Source of the DNA: Bacillus sp. V3-13
Lineage (GTDB): Bacteria > Bacillota > Bacilli > Bacillales > Cytobacillaceae
DNA length: 64,000 bases
Direction of reading: 5' to 3'
Assembly: GCF_002860165.1 (NCBI RefSeq)
Contig: NZ_PGUZ01000056.1
Coordinates: forward strand, 1-64,000
Shown here: positions 44,298 through 54,331 of the stretch, piece after piece
How the letters are laid out: the number at the start of each line of letters is the position of its first letter
Position numbering within the stretch: the stretch's first letter is position 1
Made by a program: the position numbers and the translations under genes
The notes under the pieces: generated by a model
Databases searched by the model: none
What the model was told of the DNA's origin: nothing
Seen by the model: the letters and a program-made list of their open reading frames with translations, nothing else

Positions 44298-46052
44298 TTG
44301 GACAGCATACGCAGATACTTACAATTTGTTAAACCATACAAGCTGCAAATTATCGGAACGATCGTGATTGGCATTATCAAATTTGCGATTCCCCTGATGA
44401 TCCCACTGTTAATGAAATATGTCGTAGATGATATTATTAACAATAATGTCATGACGACAGCCGAAAAAACAGACCAGCTAATTTTTGTGATGAGTATTAT
44501 GATCATCGTTTTTGTCATCATTCGTCCGCCCGTTGAATATTACCGGCAATATTTTGCCCAATGGACCGGAAGTAAGATCCTCTACGACATCCGGGATCGC
44601 CTTTTTACCCACATCCAAAAACTGAGCTTTAAGTATTATGCAAACACAAGAGTTGGCGAAGTGATCTCGAGGGTCATTAATGATGTGGAACAAACAAAGA
44701 ACTTTGTCATTACAGGATTAATGAATCTTTGGCTTGATATCGCCACCATTCTGATTGCTGTTGCAATCATGTTTACGATGGATGTGCCGCTGACGATTGT
44801 CTCGCTCATTTTATTTCCGCTTTACGCTTTTTCGGTGAGATTTTTTTTCGGTAATCTGCGAAAGCTGACAAGAGCCCGATCGCAGGCACTCGCCGAAGTC
44901 CAAAGCTATCTTCATGAACGGGTTCAGGGAATGTCCGTCATTAAAAGCTTTGCGCTTGAAGAGTATGAGCAAAAACAATTTGACAAAAATAATTACAATT
45001 TCCTAAAGAAAGCACTCGACCACACAAACTGGAATGCAAAAGCGTTTGCTGTCGTCAATACAATTACCGATATCGCTCCATTAATTGTAATTGGGTATTC
45101 TGGATACCAGGTAGTCGAGGGGAATTTATCAGTAGGATCGATGATCGCGTTTATTGCGTATATTGACCGCTTATACAACCCGCTAAGACGGCTCGTCAAT
45201 TCTTCTACAACCTTAACGCAATCAATCGCTTCGATGGACCGGGTGTTTGAACTGATGGATGAGAAGTACGATATTGATGATGCGCCTAATGCCAGGGAGT
45301 GCGATTATGTCCATGGCGATTTGAAGTTTGATAGTGTCAGCTTCTCATATGAAGAAGATGAAGAGCCGGTATTAAAAAACATTTCCCTTGATGTCAAAAA
45401 AGGGGAAACGATTGCGCTTGTCGGAATGAGTGGCGGGGGAAAATCTTCGCTCGTAAGCCTGATTCCGCGATTTTATGATGTGACCGAAGGCAGGATTCTC
45501 CTTGATGGCAATGATGTCCGCGATTTTAAAGTCAGAACGTTGCGCGATAAAATTGGCGTCGTATTTCAGGACAATATACTATTCAGCGAATCGGTAAAAA
45601 CGAATATTTTGTTGGGCAACCCCGAAGCCAGTGACGAAGAGGTTTATCGGGCCGCTAAAGCAGCGAACGCCGATGAATTTATTCTTAATCTGCCTCAAGG
45701 CTATGATACGAAAGTCGGAGAACGGGGTGTAAAGCTATCTGGCGGCCAAAAGCAGCGGGTCGCCATTGCCAGGGTATTTTTGAAAAATCCGCCTATCCTA
45801 ATTTTAGATGAAGCTACTTCTGCACTTGATCTTGAAAGTGAGCATCTGATCCAGGAAGCGCTTGAGAAGTTGGCGAAGGACCGGACCACGTTCATTGTCG
45901 CACACCGCCTCTCGACGATTACCCATGCTGATCGGATTGTCTTAATCGAGCATGGAGAAATCGTCGAAATCGGCACGCATGAAGAGCTGATGGCGAAGCA
46001 AGGGAATTACTATAAATTATTTCAAGTCCAGCAGCTTGAGCCGTCCATTTAG
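44298..46052 (+). CDS. ygaD: ABC exporter half-transporter YgaD
   Basis: 584 residues: six membrane segments (about 15-300), then the ATPase with Walker [11 protein letters not shown]-loop VVFQDN, signature KLSGGQKQR, Walker [12 protein letters not shown] and H-loop VAHRLST. Homodimeric, MsbA/BmrA-like. TTG start with AGGGGG eight bases upstream. Substrate unknown (lipid or drug type by family). Confidence 0.9.
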   Translation: MDSIRRYLQFVKPYKLQIIGTIVIGIIKFAIPLMIPLLMKYVVDDIINNNVMTTAEKTDQLIFVMSIMIIVFVIIRPPVEYYRQYFAQWTGSKILYDIRDRLFTHIQKLSFKYYANTRVGEVISRVINDVEQTKNFVITGLMNLWLDIATILIAVAIMFTMDVPLTIVSLILFPLYAFSVRFFFGNLRKLTRARSQALAEVQSYLHERVQGMSVIKSFALEEYEQKQFDKNNYNFLKKALDHTNWNAKAFAVVNTITDIAPLIVIGYSGYQVVEGNLSVGSMIAFIAYIDRLYNPLRRLVNSSTTLTQSIASMDRVFELMDEKYDIDDAPNARECDYVHGDLKFDSVSFSYEEDEEPVLKNISLDVKKGETIALVGMSGGGKSSLVSLIPRFYDVTEGRILLDGNDVRDFKVRTLRDKIGVVFQDNILFSESVKTNILLGNPEASDEEVYRAAKAANADEFILNLPQGYDTKVGERGVKLSGGQKQRVAIARVFLKNPPILILDEATSALDLESEHLIQEALEKLAKDRTTFIVAHRLSTITHADRIVLIEHGEIVEIGTHEELMAKQGNYYKLFQVQQLEPSI

Positions 46053-46053
46053 G

Positions 46054-46082
46054 AAATCCCTGTCAGGCGACAGGGATTTTTT
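46054..46082 (+). terminator. Terminator of ygaD
   Basis: Perfect 11-bp stem AAATCCCTGTC / GACAGGGATTT followed by T's. Confidence 0.88.
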
Positions 46083-46162
46083 AATCGTTTTTAAACTGGC
46101 TGGGAGCTTCGATGCCAGAGCAGGCTGACCAGGAAATATGGAGTTACCGACAGACCCCGTTT

Positions 46163-46459
46163 TATCCTTCATTTCCCGGATGAAGGACATTTCGCCGGCT
46201 CCAAGACCTTGTTTTGACCTTCATCACTCGAATGAAGGACATTTCGCCGGCTCCAAGACCCCGTTTTGTCCTTCATCACCCGGATGAAGGACATTTCGCC
46301 GGCTCCAAGACCCCGTTTTGTCCTTCATCACCCGAATGAAGGACATTTCGCCGGCTCCAAGACCCCGTTTTGTCCTTCATCACCCGAATGAAGGACATTT
46401 CGCCGGCTCCAAGACCTCGTTTTGTCCTTCATCACCCGGATGAAGGACATTTCGCCGGG
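46163..46459. repeat. Six-copy 52-bp palindromic tandem array
   Basis: Copies begin at 46163, 46215, 46267, 46319, 46371 and 46423 with exact 52-bp period. Each contains an inverted repeat TGTCCTTCAT / ATGAAGGACA with a 7-base loop, followed by TTTCGCCGGCTCCAAGACC. Copies 3-6 have perfect arms. Lies between convergent ygaD and the TPR gene. Frames across it are repeat artefacts. Confidence 0.92.
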
Positions 46460-46506
46460 CGCACAGCACGCCTGAGTTTTTGTGGGCTGGTGCTTTGCCT
46501 GAGTCG

Positions 46507-46989
46507 CTACTGCCACACTTCATCGAGATGGTCAGCGTAAAATAAAATTGCCCGTCGATAACTTTTGATGCCAGCATCGGTTGTCGTTTCAGCAATTTGT
46601 TTCAAAAGAATGGAAGTCGATTTTTCATGCTCACCTAAATTGTATAAGGTGATCGCGAGAAAAATTAAAAATTCCCGGGCTTCCGGATATTCCGCAATGC
46701 CGGCGGCAAGCATGGATTTCGCATCCTCATACTTCCCCAGGGCCCGATAAGTGCTTCCAAGCCCAAGCATCGCACCGCGCCTCTTGCCGTCATCCAGTCC
46801 AAGTTCCAGCGCTTTCTTATAATAGGGTACAGCCTCAAGCTCCAAGCCCAGTTGATCATGCACCACAGCGCACTCATATAAAATTGTGGCATTTTCACTT
46901 TCCTTCTCAGCCAATGCCTTTAATAGATCCCTGGCCTTATCAAGCTGGCCGCTTTTTTTAAAATCCAATGCCTTCTGCAAATCTCTCAT
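46507..46989 (-). CDS. Tetratricopeptide-repeat protein
   Basis: 160 residues, about four TPR units (for example ATILYECAVVHDQLGLELEAVPYYKKALELG and GAMLGLGSTYRALGKYEDAKSML). Soluble; a protein-interaction scaffold of unknown partner. ATG 46989 has AAAGGAGG seven bases upstream, so the first 20 residues of the longer frame are not used. Confidence 0.85.
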   Translation of the reverse strand: MRDLQKALDFKKSGQLDKARDLLKALAEKESENATILYECAVVHDQLGLELEAVPYYKKALELGLDDGKRRGAMLGLGSTYRALGKYEDAKSMLAAGIAEYPEAREFLIFLAITLYNLGEHEKSTSILLKQIAETTTDAGIKSYRRAILFYADHLDEVWQ

Positions 46990-47257
46990 ATTGAAACCTC
47001 CTTTGTTTTGATTATCATATGCTGGTACAGAAAGATCAAAAAATAACAATGAAAGGCTCTTTAAGTAATTGGATATAAAAGGGGATAAGCAAAAAGTACT
47101 ATTCTCAATATTTTATATATTTATAAAATTAAGAAAAATCAGTAGACTAAAATCTTGTTTTTTTATAAAATGATAAATACAGGAAACGAGCATCGTCCTT
47201 TTAAAAGTAGGTGAAGGGTGAAATCCTCTGCTTAACACGAAGGGAAGGGAGTCAAAG

Positions 47258-48253
47258 TTGGCAGAAGCTCCAGTATTAGACGTGAAAGATCTAAAAACAT
47301 CGTTTTTTTCGTCAGACGGGGAAATTCCTGCCGTCGACGAAATCAGCTTTGCCGTCCATAAAGGTGAAATTATTGGGATTGTCGGTGAATCAGGGTGCGG
47401 AAAGAGCGTTACATCCTTATCGATTATGAAGCTGATTCCCCAGCCACCGGGAAAGATTGTTGGCGGGCAAATATTGCTTAATGGCGAGGATATTGTAAGT
47501 GCATCTGAAAAAAGAATGCGCCAGATCAGGGGTAATGAAGTGGCGATGATCTTTCAGGAGCCAATGACTTCTCTTAATCCGCTCTTTACGATAGGTCAAC
47601 AGCTGACCGAAGCCATTTTAATACATAATAAAACCAGTAAAAAAGCTGCCTTTCAGCAATCCGTTGACATGCTGAAATTGGTCGGTTTGCCAAGGGCAGA
47701 ACAAATTATGAAGGAATACCCCCACCAGCTTTCAGGCGGGATGCGGCAAAGGGTGATGATTGCCATGGCTCTTTCCTGCCATCCAAAGCTTCTCATTGCA
47801 GATGAACCAACGACCGCTTTAGATGTAACGATTCAGGCACAAATTCTGGCCTTGATGAAAGATTTAAACGTGAAGCTCGACACAGCGATCGTGATGATTA
47901 CTCATGATCTCGGGGTCGTTGCCGAGTTATGCGAGCGAGTCATTGTCATGTATGCCGGGAAAATCGTTGAGGAGGCTTCTGTTCAAGCCATTTTTAAAGA
48001 ACCGAAACATCCATATACACTCGGCCTGCTTAAATCAATTCCTGATATACGCAACAAGAAAGAACGGCTCTATTCGATTCCCGGAAATGTCCCCAAGCCG
48101 GGTTCGATTACACAGGGCTGCCGTTTTGCTGCCAGGTGCGAATATGTATTCGACCGCTGCCTCTCGGAAAACCCGCCTCTCTATCATGCTGGTGACGGTA
48201 ACCATCAGGTTCGCTGTTTCTTGCATGAATCAGGAGGTGTGGCGAATGGCTGA
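47258..48253 (+). CDS. appD: Oligopeptide ABC transporter ATPase AppD/OppD-like
   Basis: 331 residues. Walker A GESGCGKSV, Q-loop IFQEPMTSLNP, signature QLSGGMRQR, Walker B LLIADEPTTALD, H-loop ITHDLGVV, and the C-terminal oligopeptide-type extension with Cys (CRFAARCEYVFDRC...VRC) that binds an iron-sulfur cluster in relatives. TTG start after AAGGGAG. First of five genes in the order D-F-A-B-C, the order of the B. subtilis app operon. Confidence 0.88.
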   Translation: MAEAPVLDVKDLKTSFFSSDGEIPAVDEISFAVHKGEIIGIVGESGCGKSVTSLSIMKLIPQPPGKIVGGQILLNGEDIVSASEKRMRQIRGNEVAMIFQEPMTSLNPLFTIGQQLTEAILIHNKTSKKAAFQQSVDMLKLVGLPRAEQIMKEYPHQLSGGMRQRVMIAMALSCHPKLLIADEPTTALDVTIQAQILALMKDLNVKLDTAIVMITHDLGVVAELCERVIVMYAGKIVEEASVQAIFKEPKHPYTLGLLKSIPDIRNKKERLYSIPGNVPKPGSITQGCRFAARCEYVFDRCLSENPPLYHAGDGNHQVRCFLHESGGVANG

Positions 48254-49232
48254 GGTTTTATTGCAAGTAGACGGCTTGAAAAAATATTTTCCGATTTCCG
48301 GAGGCGTCTTTGGCAAAAAGGTTGGCGAAGTAAAAGCAGTTGATGATATCAGCTTTTTTATAAAAAAGGGAGAAACTCTCGGACTTGTCGGAGAGTCGGG
48401 TTGCGGCAAATCGACAACGGGCAGGATGCTGATGCGCCTGATAGAACCTACTGAAGGAAACATCGTTTTTCAAGGGGAGAACTTAACAGAGCTAAAGGAC
48501 GGCGAGATGAGAAAGCTGCGCAAGGATATGCAAATGGTTTTTCAAGATCCTTTCGCATCATTAAATCCACGCCATACTGTAGAAAGGATATTGGAAGAAC
48601 CGTTAATCGTCCATGGAATCGGAACTGCGAAGGAAAGAAAACAAAAAATAAGGGAAATGCTCGAAGTGGTCGGTTTAAGCAGCTATCATGCAAAACGCTA
48701 TCCTCATCAATTCAGCGGCGGGCAAAGGCAGCGGATCGGAATAGCGCGCGCGCTGATGACGAAACCAAAGCTGATTATTGCGGATGAGCCTGTATCCGCC
48801 CTTGATGTCTCGATTCAATCGCAAGTGCTGAACCTTCTTGCCGATTTGCAGAAGGAATTTCAATTAACATACCTTTTTATCGCCCATGATCTCGGTGTCG
48901 TTAAGCATATTAGCGACAGGGTAGGCGTCATGTATCTTGGTAGACTCGTAGAAATTACGACTGCTAACAGGCTCTACGAGCGTCCCCTGCATCCGTATAC
49001 ACAAGCGTTGCTGGCTGCTGTTCCGGTTCCGGACCCAACTGTCCGGAAAGAACAAGTGCTTTTGGCGGGGGATATGCCGAGCCCTTCCGATCCGCCGGTA
49101 GGCTGTGCTTTTCATACAAGGTGCAAAGAATGCATGGAGGTCTGCAAATCCGTCAGACCTGAATTGGTTGAAATTGAACCCGGTCACTATGCGGCATGCC
49201 ACTTATATACCGAAGCAGCAAAAAGCTTATAA
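48246..49232 (+). CDS. appF: Oligopeptide ABC transporter ATPase AppF/OppF-like
   Basis: 328 residues. Walker A GESGCGKST, FQDPFASLNP, HQFSGGQRQR, LIIADEPVSALD and a Cys-containing C-terminal tail (CAFHTRCKECMEVC). ATG 48246 follows AGGAGGTG and overlaps the appD stop by 8 bases; the same frame is open further upstream but only inside appD. Confidence 0.88.
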   Translation: MAEVLLQVDGLKKYFPISGGVFGKKVGEVKAVDDISFFIKKGETLGLVGESGCGKSTTGRMLMRLIEPTEGNIVFQGENLTELKDGEMRKLRKDMQMVFQDPFASLNPRHTVERILEEPLIVHGIGTAKERKQKIREMLEVVGLSSYHAKRYPHQFSGGQRQRIGIARALMTKPKLIIADEPVSALDVSIQSQVLNLLADLQKEFQLTYLFIAHDLGVVKHISDRVGVMYLGRLVEITTANRLYERPLHPYTQALLAAVPVPDPTVRKEQVLLAGDMPSPSDPPVGCAFHTRCKECMEVCKSVRPELVEIEPGHYAACHLYTEAAKSL

Positions 49233-49326
49233 CGGTATGAAATTGGACAGAGCAGCATTGATGATAAAAAACAAACCAAAGCCGGAAGCTGCCTTAAGCT
49301 TTCGGAATAAAAAGAGGGGGTTAAAA

Positions 49327-50928
49327 ATGAAGAAACGCAATGGCATTTTGTTTTTTGTGTTTGCTTTAATTTTGTCTTTGGCGCTTGCCGGCTGCAATTC
49401 ACAATCATCAGGAGACAATAAACCTAATGATGCTGGAACAGGGGACGAAAAAGATTCGGCCAATGATACGCTCATTTTTGGACGGGGCGGCGATTCTGTT
49501 TCCCTTGATCCGGCCATTGTCACAGATGGTGAATCTTTTAAGGTGACAAAAAACATTTTTGAAACGCTTATTGAATTCGGGGAACAAGATACGGAAATCC
49601 ATCCAGGCCTTGCCGAGGAATGGAGTAATACGGAAGATGGTTTGAAGTACACTTTAAAGCTGCGCAAAGGTGTGAAATTCCATGATGGCACGGATTTCAA
49701 CGCCGAGGCGGTCGTGTTTAATTTTGAACGATGGAAAGCTGGAAATAAAGAAAAATTCTATTATTATAATTCCCAATTCGGAGATATCATTCAGTCGGTA
49801 ACAGCAGTTGATGAACATACGGTCGAATTTACTTTAAACCGGCCGCTTGCCCCATTCTATAAAAACCTTGCAATGTCGCCATTTGCCATTGCCAGCCCTG
49901 CGGCTATTGAAAAGCATGGTGATAAGTTCGGTGAAAATCCCGTCGGAACCGGGCCGTTTGTGTTCAAGGAATGGAAAAGGAACGATCGCATTACAATCGT
50001 GAAAAATGAGAATTACTGGCAGGAAGGCCTGCCTAAACTAAACCAGGTTATTTTCCGGGCCATCCCTGAAAATTCAGCAAGGTTGAATGCTCTTTCCTCA
50101 GGGGAAGTGGACTTAATTGATGGCGTAAACTTCAGCGATTTAGGACAAATCGAAGCAAATTCCGACTTGCAAGTATTCAATCGCCCGTCATTGAATGTAG
50201 CATATGTTGGCTTGACGAACACGCGCGGGCCGCTCAAAGAAAAGCTTGTCCGCCAGGCCTTGAACCATGCAGTGGATAAAAAAGCGCTTGTTGATGCTTT
50301 CTTTGCAGGAGCGGCAGAACCAGCGATCAATCCAATGCCGCCGGTTGTGGCGGGCTATAATGAAGAAGTTGAAGATTATCCGTACGATCCTGAAAAAGCA
50401 AAAGAGCTTTTAAAAGAAGCAGGCTATGAAAATGGATTTGAAATGGAGCTATGGGCAATGCCGGTTCCTCGTCCGTATATGCCGGACGGCCAAAAGGTAG
50501 CCGAAGCCCTTCAGGCTAATTTCGAAGCAATTGGTGTTAAAGCAAACATTAAAACATACGAATGGGCTACGTATTTAGAAAAAACCCGTTTGGGAGAAGC
50601 GGATTCGTTCCTGCTTGGCTGGACAGGGGACAATGGAGATGCAGATAACTTCCTGTACGTATTATTGGATAAGGACAACATTGGCAGCAATAACTACACT
50701 TATTATGACAATCAAGAAGTTCATGATTTGCTTATTAAAGCACAATCTACTGCCGATCAGAAAGAGCGGGAAGAGCTGTACAAACAAGCTCAAGTCATCA
50801 TTAAAGAGGATGCTCCGTGGATTCCGCTTGTCCACTCCAAGCCGGCATTGGCTGGAAGAGCGGATATTACTGGCTTCAAGCCTCACCCAACAGGTTCCGA
50901 CTTACTTGCAACTGTTGAATTCAAATAA
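49327..50928 (+). CDS. appA: Oligopeptide-binding lipoprotein AppA/OppA-like
   Basis: 533 residues. Lipoprotein signal with lipobox LALAGC (Cys at about 23), then SBP_bac_5 domain (TLIFGRGGDSVSLDPAIVTDGE; FHDGTDFNAEAVVFNFERW; AWRS-type end replaced by DAPWIPLVHSKPALAGR). Anchored outside the membrane, it captures peptides for the AppB/AppC channel. GAGGGGG precedes the ATG. Peptide size preference not readable. Confidence 0.88.
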   Translation: MKKRNGILFFVFALILSLALAGCNSQSSGDNKPNDAGTGDEKDSANDTLIFGRGGDSVSLDPAIVTDGESFKVTKNIFETLIEFGEQDTEIHPGLAEEWSNTEDGLKYTLKLRKGVKFHDGTDFNAEAVVFNFERWKAGNKEKFYYYNSQFGDIIQSVTAVDEHTVEFTLNRPLAPFYKNLAMSPFAIASPAAIEKHGDKFGENPVGTGPFVFKEWKRNDRITIVKNENYWQEGLPKLNQVIFRAIPENSARLNALSSGEVDLIDGVNFSDLGQIEANSDLQVFNRPSLNVAYVGLTNTRGPLKEKLVRQALNHAVDKKALVDAFFAGAAEPAINPMPPVVAGYNEEVEDYPYDPEKAKELLKEAGYENGFEMELWAMPVPRPYMPDGQKVAEALQANFEAIGVKANIKTYEWATYLEKTRLGEADSFLLGWTGDNGDADNFLYVLLDKDNIGSNNYTYYDNQEVHDLLIKAQSTADQKEREELYKQAQVIIKEDAPWIPLVHSKPALAGRADITGFKPHPTGSDLLATVEFK

Positions 50929-51011
50929 TTGTAAGCAGGGAAGGGAGTGCAGGTAATGGCTCCCTTTCGTTTATGTAATAAGAATAAGGTTCCTTGAAAC
51001 GAGGTGGAAAA

Positions 51012-52016
51012 ATGCTGGCTTACTCTGTGCGAAGGATATTCCTCCTTGTCCCGGTTTTACTGGGGCTGACGCTGATCGTCTTTTTTATCATCCGGGCCAT
51101 TCCCGGGGATCCGGCTCAGGTGATACTTGGGCAGCAGGCTACGAAAGAAGCTGTTGCCGCATTAACCAAGCAGCTCGGTCTTGACCAGCCATGGTACATT
51201 CAATATTTTCAGTATCTTGGCAAGCTTTTGACAGGAGACCTTGGTGAGTCGCTGCGAACAAACGCACCGATAAGCGAGGAAATTTGGCCCTATTTAGCCG
51301 CGACGATTGAACTTTCACTTTGCGCTATGCTGATCGCTGTCGTAATTGGTGTTAACGCAGGCATCATCAGTGCCTGGCTGCAAAACTCCTGGTTCGATTA
51401 TGCCGCGATGGTTATGGCATTAATTGGGGTTTCGGTGCCGATTTTTTGGCTCGGTCTTATGGAGCAGTGGATATTCGCGATAAATCTCGAATGGCTTCCG
51501 ACATCAGGCAGGGAAAATGTCCGGAACCCGGTCTCATCGATAACGAATTTATATTTGATTGATACGTTACTGCAGGGAAGGATCGACCAGTTCTGGGATG
51601 TGGTTAAGCACTTGGTGCTGCCAAGTGTTGCCCTCGCGACAATTCCAATGGCGATTATCGCCAGAATTACGCGCTCAACGATGCTGGAAGTGATGCGCTT
51701 CGATTTTATTCGTACCGCCCGCGCGAAGGGGCTAAGGATGTTCTGGGTTGTTTACAGGCACTCTTTAAAAAATGCGATCATTCCAGTGCTGACGATTATT
51801 GGCTTGCAAACAGGATTGCTGCTTGGCGGCGCGATTTTGACAGAGATGATTTTCAGCTGGCCCGGAATCGGACGCTACATATACGAAGCAATAAATTTTC
51901 GCGATTATCCCGTTATTCAATCTGGCATTTTAATCATTGCCTTAATTTTTGTGACGATTAATCTGATTGTCGATTTGCTCTATGCGGCAATTGATCCGCG
52001 AATTAAATATGATTAA
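51012..52016 (+). CDS. appB: Peptide ABC transporter permease AppB-like
   Basis: 334 residues, six membrane segments, start YSVRRIFLLVPVLLGLTLIVFF and EAA loop RTARAKGLRMFWVVYRHSLKNAIIP that contacts the ATPases. ATG 51012 fits GAGGTGG; the upstream ATG at 50994 does not. Confidence 0.88.
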   Translation: MLAYSVRRIFLLVPVLLGLTLIVFFIIRAIPGDPAQVILGQQATKEAVAALTKQLGLDQPWYIQYFQYLGKLLTGDLGESLRTNAPISEEIWPYLAATIELSLCAMLIAVVIGVNAGIISAWLQNSWFDYAAMVMALIGVSVPIFWLGLMEQWIFAINLEWLPTSGRENVRNPVSSITNLYLIDTLLQGRIDQFWDVVKHLVLPSVALATIPMAIIARITRSTMLEVMRFDFIRTARAKGLRMFWVVYRHSLKNAIIPVLTIIGLQTGLLLGGAILTEMIFSWPGIGRYIYEAINFRDYPVIQSGILIIALIFVTINLIVDLLYAAIDPRIKYD

Positions 52017-52030
52017 GGGGGGAGCCTGAC

Positions 52031-52930
52031 ATGGAACTGTCAACGGATAAGGAGTTTGAGCCGCTGAACCCATTTGCTGAGGACAAACCGGTTTCCCCGT
52101 GGCTCGAGGCGTGGAGAAGCTTTCGGCGAAATAAACTGGCGTTAGCCGGCACAATCATCGTTTTGTTTTTTATCGTGCTCGCGATCTTTGCTCCGGTGAT
52201 TGCCCCTTCCGGAATCAATGAGCAGGATTTCTCCAAAAAGCTTCAACCGCCATCAAGCCAGCATTGGTTCGGGACCGATGATTTTGGCAGGGATATTCTT
52301 TCGCGCGTTATTTTTGGGGCGAGAATATCGCTTCGCGTCGGTTTTATTTCAGTGCTGGGATCGATTGTAGCCGGCTGCTTGCTAGGAATTATCGCAGGGT
52401 ATTATGGGAAATGGGTTGATACGGTTATTTCCAGACTGTTTGATATTATGCTTGCATTCCCGAGTATTCTACTGGCGATTGCGATCGTTGCGGTTCTCGG
52501 CCCATCTTTAACAAATGCGCTCATTGCGATTGCGATTATCAATATCCCGAACTTTGGCAGACTGATTCGTTCAAGGGTTTTAAGTGTAAAACAAGAAGAG
52601 TTTATCGTCGCCGCAAAGGCGGTAGGCATGAGTGATCAGAGAATTTTATTTGTGCATGTGCTCCCAAACAGCATGGCGCCGATCATCGTCCAGGGAACAC
52701 TTGCGATCGCGACTGCGATTATTGAAGCAGCTGCTCTTGGCTTTCTTGGTCTTGGTGCCGGAGCGCCAAATCCGGAGTGGGGGAAAATGCTGTCAGATGC
52801 AAAGCAGTTTATGATCCAGGCACCATGGACGATGATCTTTCCAGGGTTGGCGATTATGCTGACGGTGTTGGGCTTCAATCTGATGGGGGACGGGCTTAGA
52901 GATGCGCTGGACCCGCGGATGAAACATTAA
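52031..52930 (+). CDS. appC: Peptide ABC transporter permease AppC-like
   Basis: 299 residues. N-terminal amphipathic arm with WRSFRRNKLALAG, six membrane segments and EAA loop IVAAKAVGMSDQRILFVHVLPNS. GGGGGGAG precedes the ATG, 14 bases after appB. Completes the transporter. Confidence 0.88.
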   Translation: MELSTDKEFEPLNPFAEDKPVSPWLEAWRSFRRNKLALAGTIIVLFFIVLAIFAPVIAPSGINEQDFSKKLQPPSSQHWFGTDDFGRDILSRVIFGARISLRVGFISVLGSIVAGCLLGIIAGYYGKWVDTVISRLFDIMLAFPSILLAIAIVAVLGPSLTNALIAIAIINIPNFGRLIRSRVLSVKQEEFIVAAKAVGMSDQRILFVHVLPNSMAPIIVQGTLAIATAIIEAAALGFLGLGAGAPNPEWGKMLSDAKQFMIQAPWTMIFPGLAIMLTVLGFNLMGDGLRDALDPRMKH

Positions 52931-52931
52931 G

Positions 52932-52962
52932 AAAGCAGCTGACAAATGGTCAGCTGCTTTTT
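52932..52962 (+). terminator. Terminator of the app-type operon
   Basis: Perfect 12-bp stem AAAGCAGCTGAC / GTCAGCTGCTTT followed by T's. Confidence 0.9.
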
Positions 52963-53055
52963 GGCAATAGCACTAAGGGTAGTTCCGGCAAACCAATGGT
53001 TTCACTTAAATCAATGGCATTTTGTGCTTGAATCCTTTTCCAAAGGTAAACTTAA

Positions 53056-54138
53056 TTATTGTTCAGCTTCATCCTCAATTGCAACCTCATTCTCATCCTT
53101 ATGAAACGATTGAAAACTGCTGATTAACAGGTCCAGATGCTCAAGCTCTTCCCCATATTCAATGATGGCGGAGACAATTTGCATCGTATGGTACATCAGG
53201 GCATCATCCGGATCATCCAATTCCTTTTGCTGGGCCAGAAATAGATCAAATAGCCCTTTTTTATTGCGGCAAATATCGTTTTCCGTATGCTCGGAATAGT
53301 ATTTTATTTTACCGATGAATCTTAGTAAAAGCTGTTCATGGTGATTAATTAAGCAGTCCAGCTGTTCCTGGACGGCTTCCTGAAACGGGGCTGGCATATG
53401 GTTGAGTTCATTTTCAAAGCGATGAAGCCGCCTCAATGTTTGAAGAGAGCGTTTCAAGGCAGTGATCATTTGCCGATAAATGACCAATTTTCTCGATTTC
53501 GCCAAATCATTTCGTTTTAAATAGTTTCGCTCTTCCTTGTACATTAGATAGAGCTGATCCAGCTTTATGATGTCCTCTTTAATTTCTTCGATATCAATTT
53601 TCAATACTTTATGCTCCGCAGTGTTCCTGGTATTCAATCGGATCCACTTAGTGACCTCTTCAGTAATGCCAGAGATCTTGTAATAAAGCTTGTTTTCATA
53701 TTTAGGAGGCAAAAACACCAGGTTCACGATAAAAGCAGAGAATATACCGAGCATAATCGTCGAAAAGCGGATCATCGCAAAGTCGATAAAATTGCCTTGC
53801 GTATATTCCATGATCGCAATTAATGTAACTAAGGAAAGGGCGATGGTGTTGCCGATTTTGAGCTTAAGATTAATCGTAATGACGATTATTGCAGCCAGGC
53901 CGATGATAAAAATATTGTTCCCAAACAGCAGCACAAATGCAATGCCGATAATAGCACCAATGATATTCCCCTGAACCTGTTCGACAATGGATAAATAAGA
54001 CCGGTAGATGGTTGGCTGTATGGCAAAAATAGCTGCAATTCCGGCAAATACGGGTGATGGAAGATTAAACATTTCAGCCAGAAACAGCGCAAGAGTAATA
54101 GCGATTCCCGTTTTTAAAATGCGGGCACCAAGCTTCAT
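53056..54138 (-). CDS. ygaE: YgaE, aromatic-acid-exporter-like membrane protein
   Basis: 360 residues: about five N-terminal membrane segments (RILKTGIAITLALFLAEMF; IIGAIIGIAFVLLFG) like the ArAE/FUSC_2 family, then a cytoplasmic coiled-coil tail (about 155-360). The Bacillus orthologues sit before gsaB, as here. Possible efflux of aromatic acids; not demonstrated for YgaE as far as I know. AAAGGA lies about 11 bases before the ATG. Confidence 0.82.
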   Translation of the reverse strand: MKLGARILKTGIAITLALFLAEMFNLPSPVFAGIAAIFAIQPTIYRSYLSIVEQVQGNIIGAIIGIAFVLLFGNNIFIIGLAAIIVITINLKLKIGNTIALSLVTLIAIMEYTQGNFIDFAMIRFSTIMLGIFSAFIVNLVFLPPKYENKLYYKISGITEEVTKWIRLNTRNTAEHKVLKIDIEEIKEDIIKLDQLYLMYKEERNYLKRNDLAKSRKLVIYRQMITALKRSLQTLRRLHRFENELNHMPAPFQEAVQEQLDCLINHHEQLLLRFIGKIKYYSEHTENDICRNKKGLFDLFLAQQKELDDPDDALMYHTMQIVSAIIEYGEELEHLDLLISSFQSFHKDENEVAIEDEAEQ

Positions 54139-54294
54139 AACAAATTAAATCCTTTCTAAATCATAATTACTGAAGATGAGTTAATATAGATACTTTTAAC
54201 CGAAAGTTAGTAAACTAAACAATATTGTACTATACAATGATTATGCCCGAAGATCAAGGGTTATTTCTATGAAGATGTTTTTCGGAAAAAACAA

Positions 54295-54324
54295 AAAGCC
54301 CGTGCCAATTTGGCAACGGGCTTT
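54295..54324 (-). terminator. Terminator of the glutamate synthase gene
   Basis: AAAGCCCGT / ACGGGCTTT stem; on the minus strand it is followed by TTTTTGTTTTTT. Confidence 0.85.
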
Positions 54325-54331
54325 AAAGTGA

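Noticed and set aside
46163-46459. CRISPR array
   Set aside because: Exact 52-bp tandem period with no unique spacers and no cas genes.
46328-46595. Short minus-strand ORFs in the 52-bp array
   Set aside because: They only translate the tandem repeat (RNVLHSGDEGQN units) and have no start signal.
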